DNA from: Sideroxydans sp.
GTDB lineage: Bacteria; Pseudomonadota; Gammaproteobacteria; Burkholderiales; Gallionellaceae
NCBI GenBank assembly: GCA_029850585.1
Contig: JARCRQ010000095.1
Coordinates: 1 to 46,511, forward strand
Reading direction: 5' to 3'
Length of the DNA stretch: 46,511 bases
This document shows, in pieces, positions 27,483 to 36,249 of this stretch; positions within the stretch are counted from its first letter, which is position 1, and each line of letters begins with the position of its first letter. The notes below the pieces were generated by a model that was not told where the DNA came from, ran no database searches, and worked only from the letters and a program-made list of their open reading frames with translations. Made by a program: the position numbers and the translations under genes.

Positions 27483-27519
27483 AAAAAATCCCCGCCACAG
27501 ACTTCGGCGAGGATTTTTT
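27483..27519 (-). terminator. terminator downstream of the first LysM-FecR gene
   Basis: On the minus strand AAAAAATCCTCGCC pairs with GGCGGGGATTTTTT; the only imperfect pair is U-G, which is stable in RNA only in this direction. It lies 20 bases past the stop at 27539 and before glyA. Confidence 0.85.
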
Positions 27520-27538
27520 GCGGGTGGAAACAACAATT

Positions 27539-28861
27539 TTAATGGACGCTAAAGGACACCGCATCACACCATTGCCCAACCCCGCCTTGCCCATCCAACA
27601 AGCGCAAACGCAAGAAGTAACTGCCCGTGGCTGGCGTCGCAAATGTCCAAAAACTTTCTTTACGCGTGACGTTTTGCAAGGGCGCGGCAAAATCGGTCGT
27701 TGCCGCAACTTGTAGCTGGTATTGATAACCGTGAATATCGCTCCAGCCCGTCAACATTTGCCCGCCACTGACAATCGGACGCGAGGGCGACACGATAGGA
27801 AAATCAGCAGGAGGGGCAGGTGGAGCGGGCGGAATCACCACTGGCGGCAGTTTTACCAGGATTGTTTGCAGGGCTTGCAAACCTTGCAGCCCATGACTAT
27901 CAACGGCGCGCAAACGCAAGTGATAAATACCTTCCACCAAGTTATTCAGCTTGATATAGCTGCCCTCGGCAGACACCGGCGCGATGATATTTTGAAAACT
28001 TTCATCACTGGCTAATTCGCCTCGATAGCCCGTTGCACCCGCCAATACAGGCATCGTAAAGCTCACCGCATCAGGGGCAAATTCAGCAGCGAGCACAGGG
28101 AAAGTTGGCGCGACGAGCAAAGGAATCACCGCAGGCGGATGCACGCCATCCGACACCGATCCTTCGCCTGCCGCGAGTGCAATCGGTTTGGCTTTCGCTT
28201 CATCCCCAAAACTCACCAAGCCATTTTCGATTTCTGCCAAGGTCAAGCCCGCTTCTTGCCCCATACGGAAATGCGTACCGCGCACGCCTATCGTCGCCGT
28301 CATGGCTTGGATGCGCAGCGGGGCTTGACCGTCAGGGTATTTCTGTTTAACCGCGTCGATACGTCCGGTGATTAAACGAAACACTGCATTAAAAAAATTA
28401 CCCTGTTTCTTTTGCTCTAACTGCTTGGTATGCACCTCGGTTTTCTCCAACATGCTTAAGCTGGAATGATCGGGCAAACTCAGGCGCGCACTCGCGCCAG
28501 TCGCGGTTTCGAGCTTGTCGCCACCCACCACTGCGTCGCCGACATGCGCCTCTTTGCCATTGAGTTTCACCTCACCCGTCAAGGCTTCGATACGCGCTTG
28601 CGCAGGATAGTTTTTTAACCAAGCCAGTGGGATGTGCAAAATCTGATTGGGCTGTACCAGATTGGCATTCGGTAACTGGTTATAGCGCGCCACTTCGTTC
28701 CAACGCGCGGGACTATCGAGCAGCTCATTGGTCAATTTAGATAAATTATCACCAGGCTTAATTTGATAATCTAAATCAGCGCGGGCAGCCAGCTCCGCCG
28801 CACTCGCCGCATAGCTGGCACAGCTCAACACCATCAATAATGCTAGTTTCTTCACACTCAT
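27539..28861 (-). CDS. LysM and FecR domain exported protein (copy A)
   Basis: 440 residues. A signal peptide (SVKKLALLMVLSCASYAASA) precedes a LysM domain (about 30-85, YQIKPGDNLSKLTN) and a FecR-type beta domain (about 90-215) with ARIEALTGEVKLNG and the signature ATIGVRGTHFRMG. Then come two Ig/Fn3-like modules (GYRGELASDESFQN and GYQYQLQVAATTDF) joined by a proline-rich linker (VVIPPAPPAPPADFP). It lacks the cytoplasmic anti-sigma part of true FecR, so it is more likely a peptidoglycan-bound envelope protein of unknown role. AGGAG precedes the ATG. It is paralogous to the gene immediately upstream. Confidence 0.85.
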   Translation of the reverse strand: MSVKKLALLMVLSCASYAASAAELAARADLDYQIKPGDNLSKLTNELLDSPARWNEVARYNQLPNANLVQPNQILHIPLAWLKNYPAQARIEALTGEVKLNGKEAHVGDAVVGGDKLETATGASARLSLPDHSSLSMLEKTEVHTKQLEQKKQGNFFNAVFRLITGRIDAVKQKYPDGQAPLRIQAMTATIGVRGTHFRMGQEAGLTLAEIENGLVSFGDEAKAKPIALAAGEGSVSDGVHPPAVIPLLVAPTFPVLAAEFAPDAVSFTMPVLAGATGYRGELASDESFQNIIAPVSAEGSYIKLNNLVEGIYHLRLRAVDSHGLQGLQALQTILVKLPPVVIPPAPPAPPADFPIVSPSRPIVSGGQMLTGWSDIHGYQYQLQVAATTDFAAPLQNVTRKESFWTFATPATGSYFLRLRLLDGQGGVGQWCDAVSFSVH

Positions 28862-28909
28862 TTTTTGCTCCTGTAGTTATTAAATAGATACACAAAAAAC
28901 ACTTACTTA

Positions 28910-29008
28910 AAGTGGCAAGTGGGACGGCACGTTGTGCCTCCGTACTCAATGGAAAAGCCATACACGGATTTTTCACTTACCACTTACCACCTACCACTCA
29001 CTACTTCA
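28910..29008. repeat. heptamer-repeat spacer between the two LysM-FecR genes
   Basis: Left: AAGTGGC, AAGTGGG (28910-28923). Right: CACTTAC, CACTTAC, CACCTAC, CACTCAC (28974-29001), the complement in type. Between them is a GGCAC-gtt-GTGCC palindrome. The last unit overlaps the stop codon of the upstream gene. Confidence 0.65.
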
Positions 29009-30293
29009 CCTTAAAACTCATCGCTTCGCTCCAGTCGCTACGTTTGCCATCAGCATTGATGGCGCGCACGCGCATCCAGTATTGCCCTGCATCAGGACTC
29101 GGAATGCTCAGCTTGGCACTGCTCAACACCACGTTCACCAAGGGAAACTTAAAAACTGGATTGGAGGCAATATGACATTCGTAGGACAACCCCGCCTCGC
29201 CCGACCACACCACTTGCAAATGGTCGCCTTCAACTTGCAGCGAAGTCGGCTTGAGCTCTATCGGCAACGGCACGTTCATCTCTTGCACCACAATAGGCGT
29301 GAAACCCTCCAACCCTTGTAAGCCGTGTTCATCCACGGCGCGCAAACGCAGCCAATAACGTCCCAGTGCTAAGGCGGGCAATTTAATCAATGCCGTGTCG
29401 CTGGCAATCGGAGCGAGCAAATTCATAAATTCGGCATCGCTTGCCAACTCGCCGCGATAGCCTTTTGCTCCCGCCAAATCAGGCAAGGCAAAGTAAATTA
29501 AGGCACGCGGATTAAATTCAGGCATCAAAACAAATTTAGGTGCGGGCAATAAGGGAATCATCACCGGGTTATGCGCCCCATCTCCCACCGAACCTTGCGC
29601 CGCAGCTAATGGAATGGGGGCGGCTTTGGCTTCGTCACCAAAACTCACCAGCCCGTTTTCGATTTCCGCCAAAGTATTGCCATTTTCTTGCCCCATGCGG
29701 AAGTGCGTGCCGCGCACACCGATGGTGGCGTGCATAGACTGAATGCGCAGCGGCGACTGACCATCTGGATATTTTTTCTTAATCGCGTCGATACGCCCCG
29801 TGACTAAACGAAACACCGACTCAAACGGCACGCCTTGCTCTTTCTTGGTTAAAGTTTTTGCTTCCAGCTGGGTTTTTTCCAACATATTCAGCGTCGAGCC
29901 ATCGGGCAAACTCATGCGCACACTGCCACCCGCTGGGGTTTCAAGTTTGGCTCCTGCATCCACGATGTCGCCGACTTTGGCAGGCTTGCCATTCAATAAA
30001 ACTGCGCCCGTCAACGATTCGATTTTGGCTTGCGCGGGATAATTTTTCAGCCAAGCCAGCTGAATGCGCAACACCTGTCCGGGCGTAATCACTTGAGCAT
30101 TCTTGACATGGTTGTATTGCGCAACTTCTGGCCAACGCTTGGTGGTATCGAGGATGGTGGCGGAAAAAGTGCTGAGGTTATCGCCCGCTTTCACCGTGTA
30201 AAGATAGTCGGCCTGCCCGCCCTTAGCCTCAATAGCCGACGCTTCTACACTCAACAAAAAGCCCACGAACAACATAGCTAATTTCAGTTTCAT
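29001..30293 (-). CDS. LysM and FecR domain exported protein (copy B)
   Basis: 430 residues with the same plan as copy A: signal peptide (KLKLAMLFVGFLLSVEASA), LysM (YTVKAGDNLSTFSAT), FecR-type domain with AKIESLTGAVLLNG and ATIGVRGTHFRMG, then two Ig-like modules (GYRGELASDAEFMN; SYECHIASNPVFKF). The start at 30293 is set by AAGGAG ten bases upstream. The FecR part is nearly identical to copy A (TLAEIENGLVSFGDEAKA in both) while the ends differ, which suggests tandem duplication with later divergence or gene conversion. It follows pmbA by 32 bases. The role is unknown. Confidence 0.85.
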   Translation of the reverse strand: MKLKLAMLFVGFLLSVEASAIEAKGGQADYLYTVKAGDNLSTFSATILDTTKRWPEVAQYNHVKNAQVITPGQVLRIQLAWLKNYPAQAKIESLTGAVLLNGKPAKVGDIVDAGAKLETPAGGSVRMSLPDGSTLNMLEKTQLEAKTLTKKEQGVPFESVFRLVTGRIDAIKKKYPDGQSPLRIQSMHATIGVRGTHFRMGQENGNTLAEIENGLVSFGDEAKAAPIPLAAAQGSVGDGAHNPVMIPLLPAPKFVLMPEFNPRALIYFALPDLAGAKGYRGELASDAEFMNLLAPIASDTALIKLPALALGRYWLRLRAVDEHGLQGLEGFTPIVVQEMNVPLPIELKPTSLQVEGDHLQVVWSGEAGLSYECHIASNPVFKFPLVNVVLSSAKLSIPSPDAGQYWMRVRAINADGKRSDWSEAMSFKVK

Positions 30294-30325
30294 GCCCTGC
30301 TCCTTGTTAAACAAAAGTAATGATT

Positions 30326-31681
30326 TTATTGCCCTGCGATGGTCATGCCATCCACCAAAATTGAGCCACACTGACGCGAGCCTTGCACTAATACGTCATT
30401 ACCGACGGCGACGATATTGCGATACATATCGGCTAAATTTCCCGCAATGGTGATTTCTTCTACCGCGTATTGAATCTCGCCGTTCTCTACCCAAAACCCC
30501 GCCGCGCCGCGTGAGTAGTCGCCCGTCACGGCGTTCACGCCACTGCCTAATAATTCTGTGACCAATAAACCACGCGACAAAGTACGCAACATGCCCGCGA
30601 AATCCAACGCACCCGATTGCAAAATTAAATTGTGATTGCCGCCTGCGTTGCCGGTGGTTTGCAAGCCTAATTTGCGCGCCGAATAGCTGCTTAAAAAATA
30701 ATCTTGCAGCACGCCATCTTTGACAATGTCGCGATTACGCGTTTGCACGCCTTCGTCATCGAACGGGCTGGAGGCTAAGCCTTTGCGCACATCGGCAACG
30801 TCCATGATGTTGATGTGCGGCGCGAAAATTTGCTGACCTTTTTTGTTCAACAAAAATGAAGATTTGCGATACAAACTGCCGCCGCTCACCGCGCCGACGA
30901 AATGCCCTAACAAGCTCGCCGCAATAGCGGCTTCAAACAACACAGGCACTTGCATCGTAGCAATTTGGCGCGCATTCAAGCGACGCACACAGCGTTCCGC
31001 CGCCATTTTTCCCACTTGCTGCGCGCTCAATAAATCCTTCGCATCACGCGCCACCGAATACCAATAGTCGCGCTCCATGCTGTCCTCACCGCCCGCAATC
31101 ACCGCACAACTCAAGCTGTGCCGCGAAGTCGGGAAACCGCCCATAAAGCCCGCGCTATTCGCCGAAACAAACAATGATTCACTTAGATTTACCGTAGCAC
31201 CCTCCGAGTTGCTAACGCGTTTGTCCGTCGCTAAAGCAGTCTGCTCACACTGTTGCGCCAAGCTAATCGCGGCATCCACCGATAAATCCCACGGGTGATA
31301 CAAATCTAAATCAACGTGATTTTTCGCTAATAAATCCGCGTCGGGCAAACCCGAACAGTCATCTTTGGCGGTGTAACGCGCTATCGACAACGCCGCATCA
31401 ACGCTGTCTTTAATCGCTTGCTGCGAAAAATCCGAGGTACTGGCACTGCCGCGTTGCTGACCTAAATAAACCGTGATGCCCACGCCCTTGTCACGGTTGT
31501 ATTCGATGGTTTCCACCTCACCTTGACGCACCGTCACCGCCTGACCAAAGCCTACCGACACATCCACCGCCGCAGCGGTTGCGCCGCGCGTTTTCGCATA
31601 GCTCAACATATCGCTGGCAAGGTTGCGTAACTCATCGGGAGAATGGGAAAAACGGGCAGTTTGAGCGACTAAAGCATTCAT
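30326..31681 (-). CDS. pmbA: metalloprotease PmbA/TldE
   Basis: 451 residues. With TldD it forms a heterodimeric protease that matures peptide antibiotics and degrades CcdA-type antitoxins in E. coli. Family segments include GVGITVYLGQQRGSASTSD, the GGFPTSRHS region, VPVLFEAAIAASLLGHFVGAVSG in pieces, and the C-terminal GDYSRGAAGFWVENGEI. As in other PmbA proteins the HExxxH of TldD is absent, so catalysis depends on a TldD encoded elsewhere. It is divergent from darP across 65 bases, as in E. coli. Confidence 0.96.
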   Translation of the reverse strand: MNALVAQTARFSHSPDELRNLASDMLSYAKTRGATAAAVDVSVGFGQAVTVRQGEVETIEYNRDKGVGITVYLGQQRGSASTSDFSQQAIKDSVDAALSIARYTAKDDCSGLPDADLLAKNHVDLDLYHPWDLSVDAAISLAQQCEQTALATDKRVSNSEGATVNLSESLFVSANSAGFMGGFPTSRHSLSCAVIAGGEDSMERDYWYSVARDAKDLLSAQQVGKMAAERCVRRLNARQIATMQVPVLFEAAIAASLLGHFVGAVSGGSLYRKSSFLLNKKGQQIFAPHINIMDVADVRKGLASSPFDDEGVQTRNRDIVKDGVLQDYFLSSYSARKLGLQTTGNAGGNHNLILQSGALDFAGMLRTLSRGLLVTELLGSGVNAVTGDYSRGAAGFWVENGEIQYAVEEITIAGNLADMYRNIVAVGNDVLVQGSRQCGSILVDGMTIAGQ

Positions 31682-31746
31682 GTAATAAACGGCAAAATTG
31701 TGAAAGGCGGTATCATAGCAGCATCAATCAGCCACACACTTCAAAA

Positions 31747-32466
31747 ATGAATCCGCATAATCCTAAACACACCCCCGCAGAAAACCCTGAATTAGACACA
31801 GACTACGACGAGCTAGACGACGCTTTTGAGGAGGATGAATCCACCGATAGCGACGCAGACCATGGCGACGATTACGTCGAGTCAGATGACCAGACCACCC
31901 GCTTCCCCGCTAACAAAAAACCCGCTGCACCCAGTACGCGCGGGCGTGGTTTGCGCAATCAGGTCAGCGACGAAGAGGAAGAAGACACAGGGCCTAGCAA
32001 AACCAAAGTTAAAAAACAGATGCACGAATTACGCGACTTAGGCGAAGAACTCACCGAGTTAAGCAAAGATCAAGTAGCGCAACTTGATTTACCTGAAAAC
32101 CTAAAAGACGCGATACGCGAGATGCGCAACATTCCGTCATTTGGCGCCAAGCGTCGCCAAGTTCAATACATCGGCAAGCTGATGCGCAATATCGACCCCG
32201 CGCCTATCATCGCCAAACTGGACGCGTGGAAAGGTAAATCGCAAGGTCATACCGCCTACATCCACCAGCTAGAACGCTGGCGTGACCGCTTGTTAGAAGA
32301 TGACAGCGCGTTTACCGACTTACTCGCAGCACATCCGCAAGCCGATGCGCAACGCTTACGCAGCTTGATTCGTAACGCCAAAAAAGAACGCGAACTAGGC
32401 AAGCCACCAAAAAATTTCCGCGATATTTTCCAAGTGTTGCGCGACATTTTGCCCGAACCCGTATGA
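31747..32466 (+). CDS. darP: ribosome-associated protein DarP (YjgA, DUF615)
   Basis: 239 residues; late 50S assembly factor acting near the peptidyl-transferase centre. The start at 31747 (MNPHNPKHTPAE) is chosen because the open frame upstream runs into the pmbA promoter side. The first ~80 residues are an unusually long, very acidic, disordered tail (DYDELDDAFEEDESTDSDAD). The DUF615 core follows, with SKTKVKKQMHELRDLGEELTEL in two parts, RRQVQYIGKLMRNID and RLRSLIRNAKKERELGKPPKNF. Its TGA overlaps the next ATG (ATGA). Confidence 0.93.
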   Translation: MNPHNPKHTPAENPELDTDYDELDDAFEEDESTDSDADHGDDYVESDDQTTRFPANKKPAAPSTRGRGLRNQVSDEEEEDTGPSKTKVKKQMHELRDLGEELTELSKDQVAQLDLPENLKDAIREMRNIPSFGAKRRQVQYIGKLMRNIDPAPIIAKLDAWKGKSQGHTAYIHQLERWRDRLLEDDSAFTDLLAAHPQADAQRLRSLIRNAKKERELGKPPKNFRDIFQVLRDILPEPV

Positions 32467-33134
32467 GTGAGTTGCTGCCGTACATCGCCCTAGATTCGGG
32501 TAAAAACCCGCGCTATGCCATTATCTGGCTACACGGTTTAGGCGCAGATGGGCATGATTTTGTGCCGATGGTGAATGAGCTAAAAATCCCTGTCGCGGTG
32601 CGTTATATTTTCCCGCACGCCAACAAAATCCCCGTCACAGTTAATGGCGGCTATGTGATGCGTGCTTGGTACGACATCAGCTCCAATCGCATAGCCAGCG
32701 AGCAAGATGAGCTCGGCATCCGCCGCTCTGCCGAGCAAATTAGCGCGCTCATCGCCCAACAAATTGCCAGCGGCATTCCCGCTAAACGAATTTTCTTAGC
32801 GGGCTTTTCACAAGGCGGCGCAATCGCCCTACATGTAGCACTGCGCAGCCGATTTACCCTCGCTGGAGTGCTAGCACTGTCCACTTATTTACCGCTGCAT
32901 CAAACTGCCGCTATCGAGATAAGTGCGGCGGCAAAAAATTGTGAGATTTTTATGGCGCATGGCAAGCACGATCAAATCGTACCGTATGCTTTAGGCGAGA
33001 CCAGTGCCGCACGTTTAAGCACGTTAGGCTGCCCACTCCAATGGCATGAATACGCGATGGAACATAGCGTGTGTCAGGCTGAAATAAGCGATATAGCAAA
33101 GTGGTTGGGCGAAAAAATAGCCACGCAAGCGTAG
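32463..33134 (+). CDS. alpha/beta hydrolase, carboxylesterase/phospholipase family
   Basis: 223 residues. Triad visible: S117 in AGFSQGGAIAL, D169 in HGKHDQIVP, H200 in EYAMEHSVC. WLHGLGADGHDF forms the oxyanion region. It resembles Pseudomonas EstB-type carboxylesterases and acyl-protein thioesterases; the natural substrate is unknown. There is no signal peptide, so it is cytoplasmic. Its ATG overlaps the darP stop by four bases. It converges on the PilZ-protein gene 36 bases away with no visible terminator. Confidence 0.9.
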   Translation: MSELLPYIALDSGKNPRYAIIWLHGLGADGHDFVPMVNELKIPVAVRYIFPHANKIPVTVNGGYVMRAWYDISSNRIASEQDELGIRRSAEQISALIAQQIASGIPAKRIFLAGFSQGGAIALHVALRSRFTLAGVLALSTYLPLHQTAAIEISAAAKNCEIFMAHGKHDQIVPYALGETSAARLSTLGCPLQWHEYAMEHSVCQAEISDIAKWLGEKIATQA

Positions 33135-33170
33135 CTATCTTCAACTCAACAACGGCAGCTTAAAACCTCA

Positions 33171-34703
33171 TCATTCTTCGTTTTCTTCTGCCGCCTGCTG
33201 TTCAACCAGACGAAACCTTACCAAGTCGCAATCTATATTTTTTTGCAACACACCTATAGGTAGCAGCACATAACACTTACCCGCCACCTCAGTTTGATAA
33301 CTGCAATTAGCTTGATAGGCTTCTGATTTCATCAACAAGCTAATTTCCGTGACACTTTCCCCAGCTTTGGGATACAGCCATAAAGCCAAGTGTTGCGTAG
33401 AGTTACCGCCGCCTTTTACCTGTAATGCCACGCCTAAAATTTGGTTGGAAATAATTTCTGCCCCGACATGCACTTGATGATTCTCGCCGCGCATCAAACG
33501 ACGTATCACCGCAACCCCCCAATGCCCCACGCCCTCCGCCTGTATGCCGAGTAGCTGACCAATACTCACCTCACGATTGCCAACTTCTGGCAGCACCGCA
33601 TGAAAACCTATCGCACTAATATCCTGAATCTGCCAATCCGCCACCGTGTCAGCATTAAAATCTAAACCGACATCCGTGGTATCGACAATTTTATTGTAAC
33701 CACTCACCACTTTGATATTGATATTGGTTTGCCGACGCGGCATACGCCGTTGCGGCAAGGTGGTAATAAAGTCATGCAAATACTGCACCGCTTGGCGCAC
33801 CGCATCCGCTTCATAATCACCGCCCAAAATTAAATCATCAGGGACAATATTTTTTTCTAAAACTTTCAAAAGCTTTTCTAGATGCGGCACCATGTCTGCC
33901 AGTCCGACAAAGCGCATGTAAGGATGAAGTGTCGCATCCACATTAACCCGACGTGGCGCAATCGCCGCATTCAAATCAAAGCCAAATAAACTGTGTACCG
34001 AAGGCTGGCTATGCACGCTCACCGTGGCATAGTATTGCGCGACCACACGCTCAGTAATATGCATACTTAACGGCGTTAAAGAACTCACCCCACAACCATA
34101 CCAAGCCAGCAAATGTCCAGCCTCTAACTTAACCGTAGTTTGTTGAGGTAAAGCGGGATACAGGGCAACAGGGGTATCTAAGTATTGTTCACGCTCGGCG
34201 TGCTTATACATCAAGCCCAACATCGTCCAATGATTGCGATCTATCGCGGCATAGCGCACGCAGCAAAATTTTAACTCTAGCGTCATGGCACGCAAGCCAC
34301 GCGCGACTAACAAGGGCAATTTTGCTTTAAGTGCCGAGGCGTTTTTATCACCTTCGCCGTAACGGCTAAATACGGTGTAGTACCCTTCGCGCGCACGGCG
34401 ATACCAATTACCTAACACCAACCACAAACGATTTTCTTGGAATTGACTGAGTTCGTGTTCAACAAAATACTCGCGAGTTAATTTGCGCGTATGCACATAA
34501 GCGGCTTCATCTATCATGCTGATTAAAGCGAGTTGATGATCAACTTTGAATTCTGTATTAGAGGTCACCGACTCCATCCAGTCGGTTAACTCCATCAGCG
34601 ATTTATAGTCATCGTTATTAGGTAGTTCATCCAATAGACCTTGCGCAGACTTGAGGTCGGACATGGGATGATCTGATTTTTTACCGAAGAGCTTTGCTAA
34701 CAT
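33171..34703 (-). CDS. PilZ-domain protein with a long uncharacterised N-terminal region
   Basis: 510 residues, no signal peptide, no membrane helices. The N-terminal ~300 residues match nothing I can name; they are largely helical by eye (LWLVLGNWYRRAREGYYTVFSR; many leucine and aromatic positions). Near residue 319 the motif RRMPRR provides RxxxR, and DISAIG at 361-366 provides DxSxxG, the two cyclic-di-GMP contacts of PilZ domains; strands continue through GHWGVAVIRRLMR. The spacing between the motifs is a little long. It is most likely a cyclic-di-GMP-responsive effector, target unknown. It stands alone, divergent from aat. Confidence 0.7.
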   Translation of the reverse strand: MLAKLFGKKSDHPMSDLKSAQGLLDELPNNDDYKSLMELTDWMESVTSNTEFKVDHQLALISMIDEAAYVHTRKLTREYFVEHELSQFQENRLWLVLGNWYRRAREGYYTVFSRYGEGDKNASALKAKLPLLVARGLRAMTLELKFCCVRYAAIDRNHWTMLGLMYKHAEREQYLDTPVALYPALPQQTTVKLEAGHLLAWYGCGVSSLTPLSMHITERVVAQYYATVSVHSQPSVHSLFGFDLNAAIAPRRVNVDATLHPYMRFVGLADMVPHLEKLLKVLEKNIVPDDLILGGDYEADAVRQAVQYLHDFITTLPQRRMPRRQTNINIKVVSGYNKIVDTTDVGLDFNADTVADWQIQDISAIGFHAVLPEVGNREVSIGQLLGIQAEGVGHWGVAVIRRLMRGENHQVHVGAEIISNQILGVALQVKGGGNSTQHLALWLYPKAGESVTEISLLMKSEAYQANCSYQTEVAGKCYVLLPIGVLQKNIDCDLVRFRLVEQQAAEENEE

Positions 34704-34804
34704 GTGACGCCTCGCGCTAAATTATTTGAAATATATTTTTTTATATCGCCCGCATCTAACCATAAACCATCCTTATCTCACAACCTTTTCGACTATCTAG
34801 ATAA

Positions 34805-35500
34805 TTGTTAACTTACGTCTTCGCACAGTCACCTTTCCCTGATTTACGACAGGCATTAGCCGCCCCAAATGGCTTATTAGCAGCGGGTGGTGATTTATCG
34901 CCAGCACGTTTATTAAGCGCGTATCGCGCGGGAATTTTTCCTTGGTTCAATGCGGGCGAGCCGATTTTGTGGTGGAGTCCTGACCCGCGCATGGTGCTGA
35001 TACCCAGCCAATTTCAAGTTTCACATTCGCTGAAAAAAGTGCTGCGCCAGCGCGCTTTTGAAGTTCGTTTTGATACGCAATTTTCACAAGTAATGCAAGC
35101 GTGTGCTGCGCCACGCAAGGGACTAGCGGGCACTTGGATACATGAAGAGATGATTGCCGCGTATCAGCAATTACACCAACAAGGCTATGCACACAGTGTG
35201 GAAGTTTGGCAAGGCGACGAGCTAATCGGCGGCTTGTACGGCATGGCGATTGGTCGGATGTTTTATGGCGAGTCGATGTTTAGCGTGCAGCCGAATGGCT
35301 CGAAAATCGCCTTGGCTTATTTGTGTAAACAACTGGCGCGTTGGCAGTTCACTCTAATTGATTGCCAGATGTACACGCCACACTTGGCCTCGCTAGGCGC
35401 ACGCGAAATTTCGCGCGATGAATTCATCCGCCAGCTAACAGAGTTGGTAAACTGCGTGCCCGTTTCTAACTGGCAATTCGATGCCGATTTATTGCCATGA
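34805..35500 (+). CDS. aat: leucyl/phenylalanyl-tRNA--protein transferase
   Basis: 231 residues; adds Leu or Phe to N-terminal Arg/Lys, marking proteins for ClpS/ClpAP. Conserved segments are PNGLLAAGGDLSPARLLSAYR, GIFPWFNAGEPILWWSPDPR, FSQVMQACAAP and GLYGMAIGRMFYGESMFS. The start is a TTG at 34805, giving MLTYVFAQSPFPDL, which fits family N-termini; no in-frame ATG exists nearby upstream. The stop overlaps the next ATG (ATGA). First gene of aat-bpt-membrane protein-pyrD-crp-copA. Confidence 0.95.
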   Translation: MLTYVFAQSPFPDLRQALAAPNGLLAAGGDLSPARLLSAYRAGIFPWFNAGEPILWWSPDPRMVLIPSQFQVSHSLKKVLRQRAFEVRFDTQFSQVMQACAAPRKGLAGTWIHEEMIAAYQQLHQQGYAHSVEVWQGDELIGGLYGMAIGRMFYGESMFSVQPNGSKIALAYLCKQLARWQFTLIDCQMYTPHLASLGAREISRDEFIRQLTELVNCVPVSNWQFDADLLP

Positions 35501-36249
35501 GTCAGCTCAACGACCTCCCTTTTAGCACCTTGCATTTTTATCTGACTGCTCCTTACGCGTGCAGTTATTTGCCCGACACCGCTGCGCGCTCGCAAGTCGC
35601 CACACCGACTAACTTAATCACACGCGGCATCTATTCAGCGCTGGTGCAACAAGGCTTTCGGCGCAGTGGCACTTACACCTATCGGCCACGTTGCGACACT
35701 TGTCAGGCATGTCAAAGCATACGCATTGCCGCCGCAGAATTTTTACCGTCGCGCTCGCAACGTCGCGCATGGCAACAACACAATGGCTTGCAAACTTCCT
35801 TGCACAGCCTCGCCGACCAGCCTGAGTATTACGCGCTATATCAACGCTATCAGGCGGCGCGCCACCAACATGGCGGCATGGACAATGACGATCACGACGC
35901 GTATGAAAAATTTTTACTGCGCAGCGAAGTCGAAAGCTTCATCGTCGAATTTCGCGAGCCGTGTGATCCCAATGCTCCAGGCATCTTGCGCATGATTAGC
36001 GTGATAGATTTGCTCGCCGATGGTCTGTCGTCGGTCTATACCTTTTTTGAGCCCGATGTCGCGCACAGCAGTTTTGGCGTTTACAACGTGCTGTGGCAAA
36101 TTGATTTATGTCGCCAGCTCAAACTCGATTTTGTCTATCTCGGCTACTGGATTAAAGACTGTCGAAAAATGAATTACAAAACTCAATATCAACCCGCACA
36201 AGTGCTGAACCACGGCACTTGGCAATCCTACCAAAAGGACGCTACATGA
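35497..36249 (+). CDS. bpt: aspartate/glutamate leucyltransferase (bacterial R-transferase homologue)
   Basis: 250 residues; transfers Leu to N-terminal Asp/Glu in the N-end rule pathway. The N-terminal cysteine cluster is visible as APYACSYLPD and RPRCDTCQACQSIRI. The C-terminal GNAT-like domain shows FVEFREP-type sequence (FIVEFREP), VIDLLADGLSSVYTFFEPD and DFVYLGYWIKDCRKMNYK. It overlaps both aat and the following gene by four bases. It is also named ate in some annotations. Confidence 0.95.
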   Translation: MSQLNDLPFSTLHFYLTAPYACSYLPDTAARSQVATPTNLITRGIYSALVQQGFRRSGTYTYRPRCDTCQACQSIRIAAAEFLPSRSQRRAWQQHNGLQTSLHSLADQPEYYALYQRYQAARHQHGGMDNDDHDAYEKFLLRSEVESFIVEFREPCDPNAPGILRMISVIDLLADGLSSVYTFFEPDVAHSSFGVYNVLWQIDLCRQLKLDFVYLGYWIKDCRKMNYKTQYQPAQVLNHGTWQSYQKDAT

